A stretch of 64,000 bases of DNA from Chloroflexota bacterium (GTDB taxonomy: Bacteria; Chloroflexota; Anaerolineae; Caldilineales; Caldilineaceae): contig JAGWYN010000021.1 of the NCBI GenBank assembly GCA_018969295.1, positions 1 to 64,000 on the forward strand, given 5' to 3'. The notes below the pieces were generated by a model. The model was not told the DNA's origin and searched no databases. It saw nothing but the letters and a program-made list of their open reading frames with translations. Positions 40,583-50,806 of this stretch are shown one piece after another. Each line of letters begins with the position of its first letter. The first letter of the stretch is position 1. Made by a program: the position numbers and the translations under genes.

Positions 40583-41805
40583 CCCAGACCGATGTGCTCG
40601 TGGTCGGCGCCGGCCCAGCCGGGCTGGCGCTGGCCGCTGCGCTCTGCCAGGCTGGCCTCACCGTCGCCGGCGTGGCGCCTGCCGGCGAAGAGAGCCCCTG
40701 GCCAAACACCTACGGAATCTGGGAAGATGAACTGCCCTCTCCGCTCTGGCAAAGCCTGCTCGCCCATCGCTGGCACGACGCCGTCGCCTATGCAAACCAC
40801 ACCGAGCTGCCGCTGCAGCGGGTCTATGGGCTGTTCGACAATGCCAGGCTCCAGACTCGCCTGCTGGCCCCCTGCCAGCAGGCCGGGATGCGCTGGCACC
40901 GCCAGCCAGCCTCCTCCTTCACACCACACCGCCACCACAGCCGTGTCCGGCTGGCCGACGGCACCCTGGTCGATGCCCGGCTGGTCGTCGACGCCAGCGG
41001 CCACACGCCACTCTTTGTCCGGCGCCCCCCCGGCCCGCCAGTCGCCTGGCAGACAGCCTACGGCATCGTCGGCCGCTTTACCCACCCCCCCGTGCGCGAC
41101 GGACAGCTGGTGTTGATGGACTTCCGCTCCGATCACCTCGACAGCCAGGAGCGCCGCCAGGGGGCCCCGACCTTCCTGTACGCGATGGATCTGGGAAAGG
41201 GCCGCTACTTTGTCGAGGAGACCTCACTGGCCCACAGCCCTGCACTCCCCTTCGAACAGCTCCAGGCCAGACTGCACCGCCGTCTGGAACACAGAGGCTG
41301 TGCAGTTGCCACCCTCGAACAGGAAGAGCACTGTCGTTTTCCAATGAACCTGCCGATCCCCGATCAGAGACAGCCTCTGCTCGGCTACGGTGCCGCCGCC
41401 AGCATGGTGCACCCAGCCTCCGGCTACCAGATCGGCGCAGCCTTGCGCGCCGCACCGACGGTCGCTGCAGCCGTCGCCCAGGCGCTCCGCCACCCCGACA
41501 CTTCCCCAGGTCAGGCTGCCGCAGCCGGCTGGCAGGCGCTCTGGCCATCCGCAAATCTTCGACGCCACAGCCTGTACCTGTTTGGCCTGCAAACCCTGCT
41601 GAGCTTCAACGAGTCCCAAACCCAACAGTTCTTCGCCACATTCTTTCGCCTCCCACAACCCTCCTGGGCCGGCTATCTTTCCAACACCCTCTCGCTGGGC
41701 GGAGTGCTGCACACCATGGCGCGCGTCTTTCTCGCCGCCCCAACCAACGTACGCAGCGGGCTGATGGCAGCCGCCTTTCGTTCCGGGTTCGGGCGAAAAC
41801 CGTAG
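40576..41805 (+). CDS. CrtL-type lycopene cyclase
   Basis: 409 residues from GTG 40576, which overlaps the molybdopterin gene by seven bases; a start further in would cut the dinucleotide fold. N-terminal FAD fold VLVVGAGPAGLALAAALC, then the CrtL segment WPNTYGIWEDEL and the MDFR-like LVLMDFRSD. Further matches are TFLYAMDLGKGRYFVEETSLA, EEEHCRFPMNLPIP-like and GYGAAASMVHPASGYQIG. This order matches plant and cyanobacterial lycopene beta/epsilon cyclases rather than CrtY, which suggests carotenoid cyclisation at the membrane. Other carotenoid genes are absent from the window, and its coupling to a molybdopterin enzyme is unexpected. Confidence 0.85.
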   Translation: MLTQTDVLVVGAGPAGLALAAALCQAGLTVAGVAPAGEESPWPNTYGIWEDELPSPLWQSLLAHRWHDAVAYANHTELPLQRVYGLFDNARLQTRLLAPCQQAGMRWHRQPASSFTPHRHHSRVRLADGTLVDARLVVDASGHTPLFVRRPPGPPVAWQTAYGIVGRFTHPPVRDGQLVLMDFRSDHLDSQERRQGAPTFLYAMDLGKGRYFVEETSLAHSPALPFEQLQARLHRRLEHRGCAVATLEQEEHCRFPMNLPIPDQRQPLLGYGAAASMVHPASGYQIGAALRAAPTVAAAVAQALRHPDTSPGQAAAAGWQALWPSANLRRHSLYLFGLQTLLSFNESQTQQFFATFFRLPQPSWAGYLSNTLSLGGVLHTMARVFLAAPTNVRSGLMAAAFRSGFGRKP

Positions 41806-41947
41806 GTGCGCGCTGTGCCCCCCCTCGGGAAGAAAAGCTGCCGCACCGAACAGATTGCACAGCCGGCCCCAATGCGTGTATAGTGGAATATCATAAAAAC
41901 CATCCCACAGCGGACAGATGCTCCGCTGCAACCCGGCAGGAAGTCAC

Positions 41948-42256
41948 ATGGCCCAATACCAAATTCTTTACTGGCACAACATTCCAATGCAGGTCAAAGC
42001 CAGTGTCGGACGCCACCGCCATACTGTACCGCTGTCAGAACGTTTCTCCACAGCCGTCGACGCCGCTGCAATGTCCGCTGGATTGAGTGCCTCCGACGCC
42101 TACACCGAACAGTTTCGCTGGGGAGAGAGCCAGGAACGAGCAGGCACCCCTGAAGAAGTCGCTGCAGCAGTGGCCGCTGAGCTTGAAACGTTGTACGCCA
42201 CGATTGACTGGCGTGCCACAGCGCAGGAACTGCGCAGACCGCGCACACCTGGCTGA
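41948..42256 (+). CDS. Small PF13769-type protein (annotated as virulence factor in databases)
   Basis: 102 residues from ATG 41948. The N-terminus (MAQYQILYWHNIPMQVKASVG) matches the small family often called virulence factor, whose members begin with a similar YQ(I/V)LYWxxIPxQVKA. It is followed by a charged helical region (DAYTEQFRWGESQERAGTPEEVAAAVAAELE). The name has no experimental support here. In other genomes the family is often beside methyltransferase or methylene-tetrahydrofolate genes, which fits the MttB-like gene 3.6 kb upstream. It is separated from crtL by 142 bases. Confidence 0.8.
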   Translation: MAQYQILYWHNIPMQVKASVGRHRHTVPLSERFSTAVDAAAMSAGLSASDAYTEQFRWGESQERAGTPEEVAAAVAAELETLYATIDWRATAQELRRPRTPG

Positions 42257-42315
42257 CCCAAGCCCCTTTCATCCTTCTGCAGCAGACCGATCCACCTCTC
42301 ACCAAAGATACCTCG

Positions 42316-43794
42316 ATGACCAAACCCACTCCTTTCCACGTTGTTGTCCTGGCTCTGTTGCTCCTCTGGTGGTTGGCGCCCGGGGCTGCCGTCACACAAG
42401 GCCAGCAGTTCGAAAAAAGCGCACCCACACCAGCCAACGGCCACAGCCTCTACCTGCCCGTCGTCGCCGACAACCCCGCTCAGCTGCTCCCCACCCCGAC
42501 CCGCACCGCCACACCCGCCGCGGCCACGCCGACCCGCACAGCGATCCCAGCCACCGCCACACCGGCTGCCACACCGGCTGCCACAGCGATCCCAGCCACC
42601 GCCACACCAGCAGGCAGCACACTCCTCACCGCCTGGATCGTCAGCCAGCAGAATTCTCCCATCTTCACCGATGCGACCGTCAACGTCCAACAGGTCACCG
42701 CCAAGACAGTCAACGGCACCGCCTATGTCTGCATCACGACCGACAAAATTCCAGATTATGTCCACACAACGACCGCCAGCGACATTGCCTGGCTCAACAG
42801 CCGTCCCAAAGCAGCCACAGATTTTCGCTCAGGCCAGACCACGCTGAGTGCGGGCAGCCAGGTTCTCTTTGGCGCGGATATTGGCTATCGCAGCCTGGGC
42901 TGCGCGCAGACAGACAAGGGCTATGGGTACTGGCCTCCCGGCCCAAAATGCCCGACCGCCCAGAACGCCGAACGCTGTTTCCCCCTGCAGCCTGCGCCGG
43001 CGTCGACCAGCTGCAAGACCGGGCTCGGCGACATCGGTGCCTGGGTCAACGGGGTCGCTGTTTTCAACTGGGGAGATGGGTTCTCGTACAACAACCAATC
43101 TGTCTGGCAGAACATTGCTGCCGCGCTGGAAGCGTATGACCTCGACATCTGCGTCGGCCATTCTGCCGGCGGCAACTATCACCACCACTTTCATCCCTCC
43201 TGCCTGGCTGGCCAGCTCGGCGACGACGGCTCCGCCCATTCCCCGCTGTACGGCTTCGCCGCCGACGGCTATCCGATCTATGGCCCCTGGCAGGCTGCCA
43301 ACACGCTGGCGCAGAGCTGCTGGCACACACGCAACTACGACGACCCGGCTTCGAACAGCGGCTGTGGCAGCGCTGGACGCCGCACCTGCCTGCTCGTCGA
43401 CGAGACCGATCTCGGCAAGGGGACTGTTGCCGCTTCTTCAGCTGGGCCGACGACGGCCCAGAGTGTCACCTCGTTGTCTGGCAATCTGTTCGTGGCAATC
43501 TCTGGCATCTACCGGCAGGACTACTACTACGACGCCAGCTGCACCGCAGCAGGAGGAGCTGCCCTCGATCTGCACAACGGCCACAGCCACGACGCTCTGG
43601 GCTACCACTACCATGTGACCGTCACCCGCGCAGCCAACGGCGATCTGGTGCCGGCCTTCCCCTATTACATCGGGCCCACCTATGCGGGCACGCTGCCCGC
43701 CCAGAGCTTTGCCAGCTGCGGCGGCAACCAGAGCGGGCCGCCTGGGCCACCGCCGCGGCCGGCAGAATCCACCCACCCCCCCACACACGAATGA
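42316..43794 (+). CDS. Secreted YHYH-domain protein
   Basis: 492 residues. An N-terminal signal peptide (about 8-26, hydrophobic, ending in AAVTQG) is followed by a low-complexity Pro-Thr-Ala linker (about 58-105, with repeated PTRTA and ATPAAT). A large domain then contains VGHSAGGNYHHHFHP and the YHYH signature HNGHSHDALGYHYHVT. Twelve or so cysteines suggest disulfide bonds. The YHYH family is secreted and of unknown function; histidines suggest metal binding. The gene lies nine bases before the epimerase gene and 59 bases after the PF13769 gene. Confidence 0.88.
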   Translation: MTKPTPFHVVVLALLLLWWLAPGAAVTQGQQFEKSAPTPANGHSLYLPVVADNPAQLLPTPTRTATPAAATPTRTAIPATATPAATPAATAIPATATPAGSTLLTAWIVSQQNSPIFTDATVNVQQVTAKTVNGTAYVCITTDKIPDYVHTTTASDIAWLNSRPKAATDFRSGQTTLSAGSQVLFGADIGYRSLGCAQTDKGYGYWPPGPKCPTAQNAERCFPLQPAPASTSCKTGLGDIGAWVNGVAVFNWGDGFSYNNQSVWQNIAAALEAYDLDICVGHSAGGNYHHHFHPSCLAGQLGDDGSAHSPLYGFAADGYPIYGPWQAANTLAQSCWHTRNYDDPASNSGCGSAGRRTCLLVDETDLGKGTVAASSAGPTTAQSVTSLSGNLFVAISGIYRQDYYYDASCTAAGGAALDLHNGHSHDALGYHYHVTVTRAANGDLVPAFPYYIGPTYAGTLPAQSFASCGGNQSGPPGPPPRPAESTHPPTHE

Positions 43795-43803
43795 GAGCAC
43801 CGA

Positions 43804-44730
43804 ATGGCTGACACCTACCTGGTCACTGGCGGTCTGGGCTGTCTAGGAGCATGGACCCTCCACATCCTGCAGCGGGCGGGCAAGCGGGCCCTTTCTTTCG
43901 ATCTGAGTGACAACCGGCAGCGGCTTGAGCTCCTGATGGGCCCAGACGAGCAGGCCGACATCACCTTTGTTCAAGGAGACCTGACCGACAGTCGGCAGAT
44001 CCGGTCCGTCTTGGAACAGCATGGGGTCACGCATGTGATCCATCTTGCCGCGTTGCAGGTGCCCTTCTGCCGCGCCGACCCGCCACTGGGTGCCGCGGTC
44101 AACGTCGTCGGTACGGTCAATCTCTTTGAGGCTGTCCGGCACACCCACGTGCCCCATCTGACCATGGCCTCGTCTGTGGCCGTCTATGGGCCACCCGAGC
44201 TGTATGGGCCAGAGCTGTTGCCCGCCGACGCGCCGGTTGCCCCACGCACGCTCTACGGCGTCTACAAAGTTGCCAACGAGCTGACAGCCCAGGTCTACTG
44301 GCAGGAGTATGGTGTCAGCAGCACGGTGCTGCGTCCGTATACAGTCTATGGGCTGGGGCGCGACCAGGGGCTGACCAGCGATCCGACCCGGGCCATGGCA
44401 GCGGCAGCGCGTGGAGAGAACTTTCACATCCAATTTGGAGGGGCCATGCAGTTCCATTTTGCCGCAGATGTGGCGCGACAGTTCGTGCTGGCGGCCGAGC
44501 AGCCCTCAGGCGGCGCCCTGGCCTGCAACCTGGGAGGGCCGGTCGTCTCGGTCGCAGAAGTCGCCCGTCTGATCATGGCGCTGCGGCCCGGCGTGCGCAT
44601 CACCTGTGCAGAGACAGCTCTGCCTTTCCCCGCAGGCTGTGACGGCGACGAACTGCGCCGCCATGCAGACGTCGTCTATGCAACGCCCCTGGCAGAAGGG
44701 ATCGAGGCGACGATCGCTGCCTTTTCCTGA
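43804..44730 (+). CDS. NAD-dependent epimerase/dehydratase
   Basis: 308 residues from ATG 43804. The Rossmann loop is VTGGLGCLGAW (8-18), with the third glycine shifted compared with GxxGxxG. Extended-SDR features follow: VIHLAALQVPFCRADP, SSVAVYGPP, YxxxK as YGVYKVANE, and RPYTVYGLGRDQG. The C-terminal sugar-binding part is short. It probably acts on a nucleotide sugar or sugar lactone. The gene lies between the YHYH gene and the ABC exporter genes, 16 bases before the exporter permease, so it may be co-transcribed with the exporter. Confidence 0.87.
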   Translation: MADTYLVTGGLGCLGAWTLHILQRAGKRALSFDLSDNRQRLELLMGPDEQADITFVQGDLTDSRQIRSVLEQHGVTHVIHLAALQVPFCRADPPLGAAVNVVGTVNLFEAVRHTHVPHLTMASSVAVYGPPELYGPELLPADAPVAPRTLYGVYKVANELTAQVYWQEYGVSSTVLRPYTVYGLGRDQGLTSDPTRAMAAAARGENFHIQFGGAMQFHFAADVARQFVLAAEQPSGGALACNLGGPVVSVAEVARLIMALRPGVRITCAETALPFPAGCDGDELRRHADVVYATPLAEGIEATIAAFS

Positions 44731-44745
44731 GAAAGGGGCTGCACA

Positions 44746-45882
44746 GTGCCCACCTGGAATCGGTTGAGCAGTCTGATTCGCAAAGAATTTATCCAGATCA
44801 CGCGCGACCCGCGCACGCTGGCCATGACCTTCATCATGCCGGTTGCCATGATGTTTCTGCTCGGCTATGCAGCCACCAACGACGTCCGCAACATCGCACT
44901 GGTGGTGCTCGACCAGGATCAGACCCCCGCCTCCCGTCAGCTGATCGACGCATACCGGGTCGCCGACTATTTCGTCGTCGAGCGGAGGGTCAGCTCAGAA
45001 CAAGAGCTGCGCGAGGCCATCGACCACAACCTGGCGCGCGCTGGGCTGATCATCCCCCCCGGCTATGGTCGCGCGCTGGCTGGCTGGAACAGCGCCCAGG
45101 TCGCGTTCGTGCTCGACGGCTCCGACCCGACGGTGGCCAGCACAGCCCTGGCTGCAGCGCAGCTGATCGGCCAGGCGCAGGCAACGAAGCTGACGGTCGA
45201 GCGCATGCAGGCACGCGGGCAGACCGTGCTGGCCGCACAGCCCATCGACGTCCGCACGATCGTCTGGTTCAATCCGGGTCTGGTCAACGCCTACTACATG
45301 GTGCCAGCCATGATCGGCATCATTTTGCAATATCTGACCACGATGCTCACTGCCACGTCGATTGTGCGGGAACGAGAGCGCGGCACCATCGAACAGCTGA
45401 TCGTCACCCCGCTGCGCTCGTGGGAGCTGATCGTCGGCAAGCTGACCCCCTATGTGTTGATCGCTTTTCTCAACACGATCGAGGTGCTGACCATCGGCGT
45501 GCTGCTCTTTGAGGTTCCGATCCACGGTGACCTGGGCCTGCTGCTGCTGCTCACCGCACTCTTTCTGGTGACAACCCTGGGCATTGGCCTGCTCATCTCC
45601 AGCATTGCCAACACCCAGCAGGAGGCGATGCTGACCACCACCTTTACCCTGCTGCCCTCGATCTTTCTCTCCGGTTTCTTTTTTCCGCTGGCAGCCATGC
45701 CGGTCTGGCTGCAGATCATCAGTTATGCGATCCCACTGCGCTATTTTCTGATCATCGCCCGCGGGATCGTGCTGAAAGGGGTCGGGATGACAGCGTTGTG
45801 GCCAGAGGTGTTGGCACTGAGCCTCTTTGCCCTGGTCGTCATGAGCGCTGCCATTCTGCGCTTTCGTAAAAGTCTGGATTGA
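44746..45882 (+). CDS. ABC-2 type exporter permease (YbhR/YbhS family)
   Basis: 378 residues from GTG 44746. One membrane helix near 21-40 is followed by a large external domain (about 45-170) and then five helices (about 180-370). This matches the YhfR/YbhS class of ABC-2 permeases. NTQQEAML and FLSGFFFPLAAMPVWLQ are typical of the last part. It forms the channel of an exporter with the two ATPases downstream and an HlyD-like protein. Only one permease gene is present, so the complex is presumably a homodimer. Confidence 0.9.
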   Translation: MPTWNRLSSLIRKEFIQITRDPRTLAMTFIMPVAMMFLLGYAATNDVRNIALVVLDQDQTPASRQLIDAYRVADYFVVERRVSSEQELREAIDHNLARAGLIIPPGYGRALAGWNSAQVAFVLDGSDPTVASTALAAAQLIGQAQATKLTVERMQARGQTVLAAQPIDVRTIVWFNPGLVNAYYMVPAMIGIILQYLTTMLTATSIVRERERGTIEQLIVTPLRSWELIVGKLTPYVLIAFLNTIEVLTIGVLLFEVPIHGDLGLLLLLTALFLVTTLGIGLLISSIANTQQEAMLTTTFTLLPSIFLSGFFFPLAAMPVWLQIISYAIPLRYFLIIARGIVLKGVGMTALWPEVLALSLFALVVMSAAILRFRKSLD

Positions 45883-45893
45883 TGGAGGGTACA

Positions 45894-46553
45894 ATGCATT
45901 TGAATCCTCGCCGCCTGGTGCCAATCTTGGGGTTGCTGTTGCTGACAGGGCTGGCCGGGTATGCTCTTGTCTGGCCAGCCCTGCACAAAGAGAACTCCTG
46001 GGTCGTCTCCGGCACTGTCGAAGCCACCGAAGTGCAACTGGCCTCCGAGTATGGCGGCCGCGTCGACGCGGTGCTTGTCGTCGAAGGAGAACGCGTGGCC
46101 CCTGAACAGACCGTGGTCTCCGTGCAGTCCAGCACCGCCGTGCGCGGTTCCTCTGCCCACGAACGAATTCTCTCCCCGATCGGCGGGGTGGTGCTCTACC
46201 GCTCGATCGAACCGGGCGAGTTTGCTGCGCCCGGCGCCCCGCTGATCACCGTGGCAGACCTCGATCGTCTGACCCTGACCGTCTACCTGCCCGAAGAACG
46301 CTACGGACAGCTTGTGCTGGGCACCAGCTACCCGGTGACGGTCGATTCGTTTCCCAATGAAGTGTTCACCGGCACGGTGCGCCACATCGCCGGCCGCGCC
46401 GAGTTCACCCCACGCAACGTGCAGACCACCGACAGCCGCAAGACAACCGTCTTTGCGGTCAGACTCGATCTGGCACCCAGCGCAGGCAAACTCAAACCAG
46501 GAATGCCTGCAGATGTGAACTTTGGGGGCGAGGGAGCATGGCCGAAGCGCTGA
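45894..46553 (+). CDS. Short HlyD/YbhG-type membrane-fusion protein
   Basis: 219 residues from ATG 45894, with GGAGGG five bases upstream. One membrane helix (about 8-26) anchors it. The two lipoyl-like halves are visible (VVSGTVEATEVQLASEYGGRV and HERILSPIGGVVLYRSIEPGEFA), followed by a beta-barrel (TLTVYLPEERYGQLV). The long alpha-hairpin that normally separates the halves is reduced to about 20 residues, so the protein cannot reach an outer-membrane channel in the usual way. That fits a monoderm or atypical envelope. It overlaps the next ATPase gene by 16 bases. Confidence 0.85.
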   Translation: MHLNPRRLVPILGLLLLTGLAGYALVWPALHKENSWVVSGTVEATEVQLASEYGGRVDAVLVVEGERVAPEQTVVSVQSSTAVRGSSAHERILSPIGGVVLYRSIEPGEFAAPGAPLITVADLDRLTLTVYLPEERYGQLVLGTSYPVTVDSFPNEVFTGTVRHIAGRAEFTPRNVQTTDSRKTTVFAVRLDLAPSAGKLKPGMPADVNFGGEGAWPKR

Positions 46554-47463
46554 TCGACGCCCACAGCCTGTATAAATCTTTTGGCCAGACACAGGCTGTC
46601 GCCGGCATAAACCTGCGGGTGGAAGCGGGCGAAATTTATGGGCTGGTCGGTCCAGATGGCGCCGGCAAGACCACCTTGATGCGGTTGCTCTGCGGCGCAC
46701 TGGCGCCAGACAGCGGCGACGCCTGGATCGGCGGCTGCAGCATCCGGCAACAGAACGACCGCGCACGCGAACAGATCGGTTATCTGGCACAGCGTTCTTC
46801 ACTCTATGAAGAACTCACAGTCGAGGAAAATGTACGTTTTTTTGCCGAGGTGCGCGGGCTGAGGCCCGCACAATGGTTCCCGCGCAGCCAGGAACTTCTG
46901 CAATTTGTCGGGCTGGAACCCTTTCGCCAACGCCGCGCCGGGCAGCTTTCAGGTGGCATGAAACAGAAGTTGGGGCTGGCATTGGCGCTGATCCACGAAC
47001 CGCGCATCCTCCTGCTCGACGAGCCCACCACAGGGGTCGACCCGGTCACACGCCAAGATTTCTGGCGGCTGATCCTGCCCCTGCTGCACCGCAGCCCCCT
47101 GGCCGTGCTCGCCAGCACCCCCTATATGGACGAGGCGCTGCGCTGCACACGCATCGGCTTTTTGCGCGCCGGACGGATCATTCGCGAAGGTTTGCCTGCT
47201 GTGCTGCGCCAGCCCCTGCATGGACGCATTCTCGATCTGGTCGGCAGCCCCGCTGCCCTGATCACAGCCATCGCACGCGCCGACCCGGCGGTGGAAACCG
47301 TCGATCGGTTTGGAACCCATTTTCACGTGCGCGTGGCACCCGGAGAGGCCGATGCCGTGTGCAGACGGTTGGTCGAGTCGATTCGCTCGGCGGGCGGCAG
47401 GGTCGACAGCCTGGTCCCCGCCGAACCACAGCTGGAAGACGTCTTCCTCGAACTGGCACAACC

Positions 47464-47467
<4 letters not shown>
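46538..47467 (+). CDS. ABC exporter ATPase, first of a pair
   Basis: 309 residues. Walker A GPDGAGKTT (38-46), Q-loop YLAQRSSLY, signature LSGGMKQ and Walker B LLLDEPTTGVDP. The H-loop histidine is replaced: VLASTPYMDEA has Pro-Tyr where most have His-Tyr, as in the N-terminal half of E. coli YbhF. It corresponds to the first half of YbhF-type fused ATPases. It is coupled to the second ATPase by an ATGA overlap. Confidence 0.92.
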
Positions 47468-48390
<923 letters not shown>

Positions 48391-48416
48391 AGCTGGGTCG
48401 AGCTCCCGCAGGCGCT

Positions 48417-49520
48417 TCAGTCCATGTACAGATGACGCAGCGCAGGCTGCCAGAGGGGGTGCGCCAGCAGATCGGTGTTGTCACTCAGCAGGTCGATGTT
48501 GCCGATCAGCGGGCGCTGCGCCAGAGCCTGCACGGCCGGGTCTGTGATGCCGCGGAGCAGTTCATCGGCGAAACCATGCAGCGCAATTACCTGAAAGGGG
48601 CGGTCAAAAAAGAGACAGGGCGCTTCGGGCATCATTTTGGTGACCCCCAGCGCGTTGTGCAGCCGAGCCAACGTCCCATAGGCTGTCGCCAGGTGGCTCT
48701 CGCGCTCCTGCCAAGAACGGGCATGCAGCACGCTGGTCAGCACCGGCAGCAGCTGCGGGCCACAGCCAAGGCGCTGGAAGGCTGTGCCGAACCACTTGGG
48801 GTACGGTGCATAGACCCGCTCCATCAAAAACCCCAGACGCATCAGATCGCGCACCAGCCGTGCACCGATCAGCGCAGAGCCCACCTCGTCGCCCACCATC
48901 CCAGCCCGCCCCATAAGATGCTCCTCCTGCCCGATGCGTGCCCAGGCGGCTGCCAGCAGATAGAGCCAGAGATCGTGTGGGTACCAGGCAAAACGCCGAC
49001 GGAGCTCTTCAAAACCGACGGCGTCGTAAAAAACTGCCCCCCCTACAACCGTGCGCAGTTTCTGCTGCGGCAGTGTGAGCCAGAGTGCGGGCGTGAGCGC
49101 GGCAGCAGGGTCGATCCCCAGATAGCTGGCCCAAAAACTGTCTGCGGTCAAAATTTCGACACGGTGGCGGATCGGATAGCAGGTGGTCGCCTGCAGATGC
49201 TGCACGCCGTGGTCGCTGGGGTCAGGCGGCGAAAAATGGGTGGGAAAGCCGCCAAAGCTGAAAGGAAGCTGGTGGGCCAGCAGCGCATCCAGCGCATCGG
49301 CATGGCGAAGGTGGTCGGCAGGAGAGAGAAAGAGCATGGCGCGCGGGCCAAAGTGATGGTCAGTCGACAGCGCATCGTCGAACCCCAGCACCTCAGAGCC
49401 GCTGCCGATCAAGGCAGCGGCATGGGGCAGCCCAGGAAAGTGCTGTTCCAACAAAGGCCGAATGGCCTCATGGTAGAACGCCTCGCTCAGCTTAAGACCC
49501 GGCAGCAGCGCTGTGGCCAT
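48417..49520 (-). CDS. DUF4037-type nucleotidyltransferase-like protein
   Basis: 367 residues from ATG 49520, overlapping the stop of the aldo/keto reductase gene as TGATG. The N-terminal half resembles a minimal nucleotidyltransferase (ALIGSGSEVLGFDDALSTDHHFGPRAMLFL), where GSG and D-x-x-x-S-x-D-H suggest nucleotide and metal binding. A C-terminal helical domain follows (WYPHDLWLYLLAAAWARIGQEE, and HNALGV). The family DUF4037 has no firm function and is frequent in Streptomyces and Chloroflexota. Catalytic function is inferred from fold only. Confidence 0.8.
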   Translation of the reverse strand: MATALLPGLKLSEAFYHEAIRPLLEQHFPGLPHAAALIGSGSEVLGFDDALSTDHHFGPRAMLFLSPADHLRHADALDALLAHQLPFSFGGFPTHFSPPDPSDHGVQHLQATTCYPIRHRVEILTADSFWASYLGIDPAAALTPALWLTLPQQKLRTVVGGAVFYDAVGFEELRRRFAWYPHDLWLYLLAAAWARIGQEEHLMGRAGMVGDEVGSALIGARLVRDLMRLGFLMERVYAPYPKWFGTAFQRLGCGPQLLPVLTSVLHARSWQERESHLATAYGTLARLHNALGVTKMMPEAPCLFFDRPFQVIALHGFADELLRGITDPAVQALAQRPLIGNIDLLSDNTDLLAHPLWQPALRHLYMD

Positions 49521-50437
49521 CAAGGCAGCTTGTTCCCCGCCGCCAGGTAGAGCCGGTACCACTCCTCTCGAGTCATCTCGACCTGGGCAGCCTGGGCAAT
49601 CTCGCGCACACGCTGGGGCTGGGTTGTGCCTAAAATCGGCTGCATCTTGGCGGGGTGGCGCAGCAGCCAGGCCACCGCGATCGCGCTGTTCGTGACCCCT
49701 TTGGCCGCGGCCATGGCGTCGATCGCCCCGTTCAATTCGGGAAATTTGTCGTTGCCCAGAAAAACCCCTTCAAAAAAACCGTACTGGAAGGGAGACCAGG
49801 GCTGGATGGTGATATCATGCAGGCGACAGTACTCCAGAATCCCGCCATCACGCACGATCGAGGGGTCAATCTCCATGTTCACATTGAAGCCAGCGTCGAT
49901 CATGCCCGTGTTGGTCAAGCTCAGCTGCAGCTGGTTGGCAATGAGCGGCTGCTCGACGTACCGGCGCAGCAGTTCGATCTGGCCAGGATTCATGTTGCTC
50001 ACGCCAAAATGGCGCACCTTGCCTGCCCGATGCAGCTGTGAAAACGCGTCAGCCACTTCCTCTGGCTCCACAAGCGTGTCAGGCCGATGGAGCAGCAGCA
50101 CATCCAGATAGTCGGTCTGCAAACGGCGCAGACTGCCCTCCACCGCAGCCAGAATGTGGTCGCGTGAAAAATCGAACATCCCCTTGCGAATCCCGCATTT
50201 GGACTGAAGCAGGATTTCCTCCCGGCGGATGGACGTGCGGCTCAGCGCGCCCGCAAAGACCTCTTCAGACTGGCCGTTGCCGTAAATGTCTGCATGGTCG
50301 TAGAAATCGATCCCCGACTCCCATGCAGCTGCCAGCAGTTCATCGACTTCCTGGCTGCTCAGGCTGGAGATGCGCATGCAGCCCAGACTGATGACCGAAC
50401 CCTCCAACCCACTTTTGCCGATATCAAGCTTGCGCAT
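49520..50437 (-). CDS. Aldo/keto reductase
   Basis: 305 residues from ATG 50437, with AAAGGGG upstream. Catalytic tetrad D47/Y52/K80/H117 is visible in FYDHADIYGNG, LLQSKCGI and LLLHRPD. The subgroup resembles E. coli YdhF: SNMNPGQIELL, WSPFQYGFFEG and a C-terminal cofactor segment with WLLRHPAKMQPILGTT. It reduces an unknown carbonyl with NADPH. The DUF4037 gene follows and overlaps. A possible promoter lies in the 369-base gap upstream, shared with the sulfite-oxidase-like gene. Confidence 0.9.
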   Translation of the reverse strand: MRKLDIGKSGLEGSVISLGCMRISSLSSQEVDELLAAAWESGIDFYDHADIYGNGQSEEVFAGALSRTSIRREEILLQSKCGIRKGMFDFSRDHILAAVEGSLRRLQTDYLDVLLLHRPDTLVEPEEVADAFSQLHRAGKVRHFGVSNMNPGQIELLRRYVEQPLIANQLQLSLTNTGMIDAGFNVNMEIDPSIVRDGGILEYCRLHDITIQPWSPFQYGFFEGVFLGNDKFPELNGAIDAMAAAKGVTNSAIAVAWLLRHPAKMQPILGTTQPQRVREIAQAAQVEMTREEWYRLYLAAGNKLP

Positions 50438-50694
50438 CGTTGCCCCTTTCTTTCCTGGACTCGCTGTACGATTGACCGTTGCAGAATCTATCCCCAAACA
50501 TCTTAGCCAGGCACATCCTTCCCCCTGGCTCAGCGGCTCGGAATGCGCACACGCTCCACAACGTCGAGCTGAACCACCTGCGCGGCGGGCAGATTCAACA
50601 CCGACTGGAGTCGCGCAGGCCCTGTCCTCCCGAGCCAAACCAGCCTACCATGCCACACCTGCACTGTCAACACAACAGGCATCTCTTCTCCGGC

Positions 50695-50724
50695 TTGACC
50701 GTGGGGAGTAGGTGCCAGTATAAT
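50695..50724 (+). promoter_or_regulatory. Promoter of the sulfite-oxidase-like gene
   Basis: TTGACC (50695-50700) and a perfect TATAAT (50719-50724), spacer 18. A diverged copy of this promoter occurs at 53068-53101, where the -10 is lost. The rest of the 369-base gap 50438-50806 has no coding sequence. Confidence 0.6.
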
Positions 50725-50806
50725 TGCGCCTATTGATACTATGCCATCGTCCGTCTAGATCCGCAGCGACCGATCGATCCAACGGCTGTACAAAGACCAA
50801 CGAACC

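Noticed and set aside
41948..42256. Naming the PF13769-type protein a virulence factor
   Set aside because: The database name does not reflect a shown function and nothing here points to virulence.
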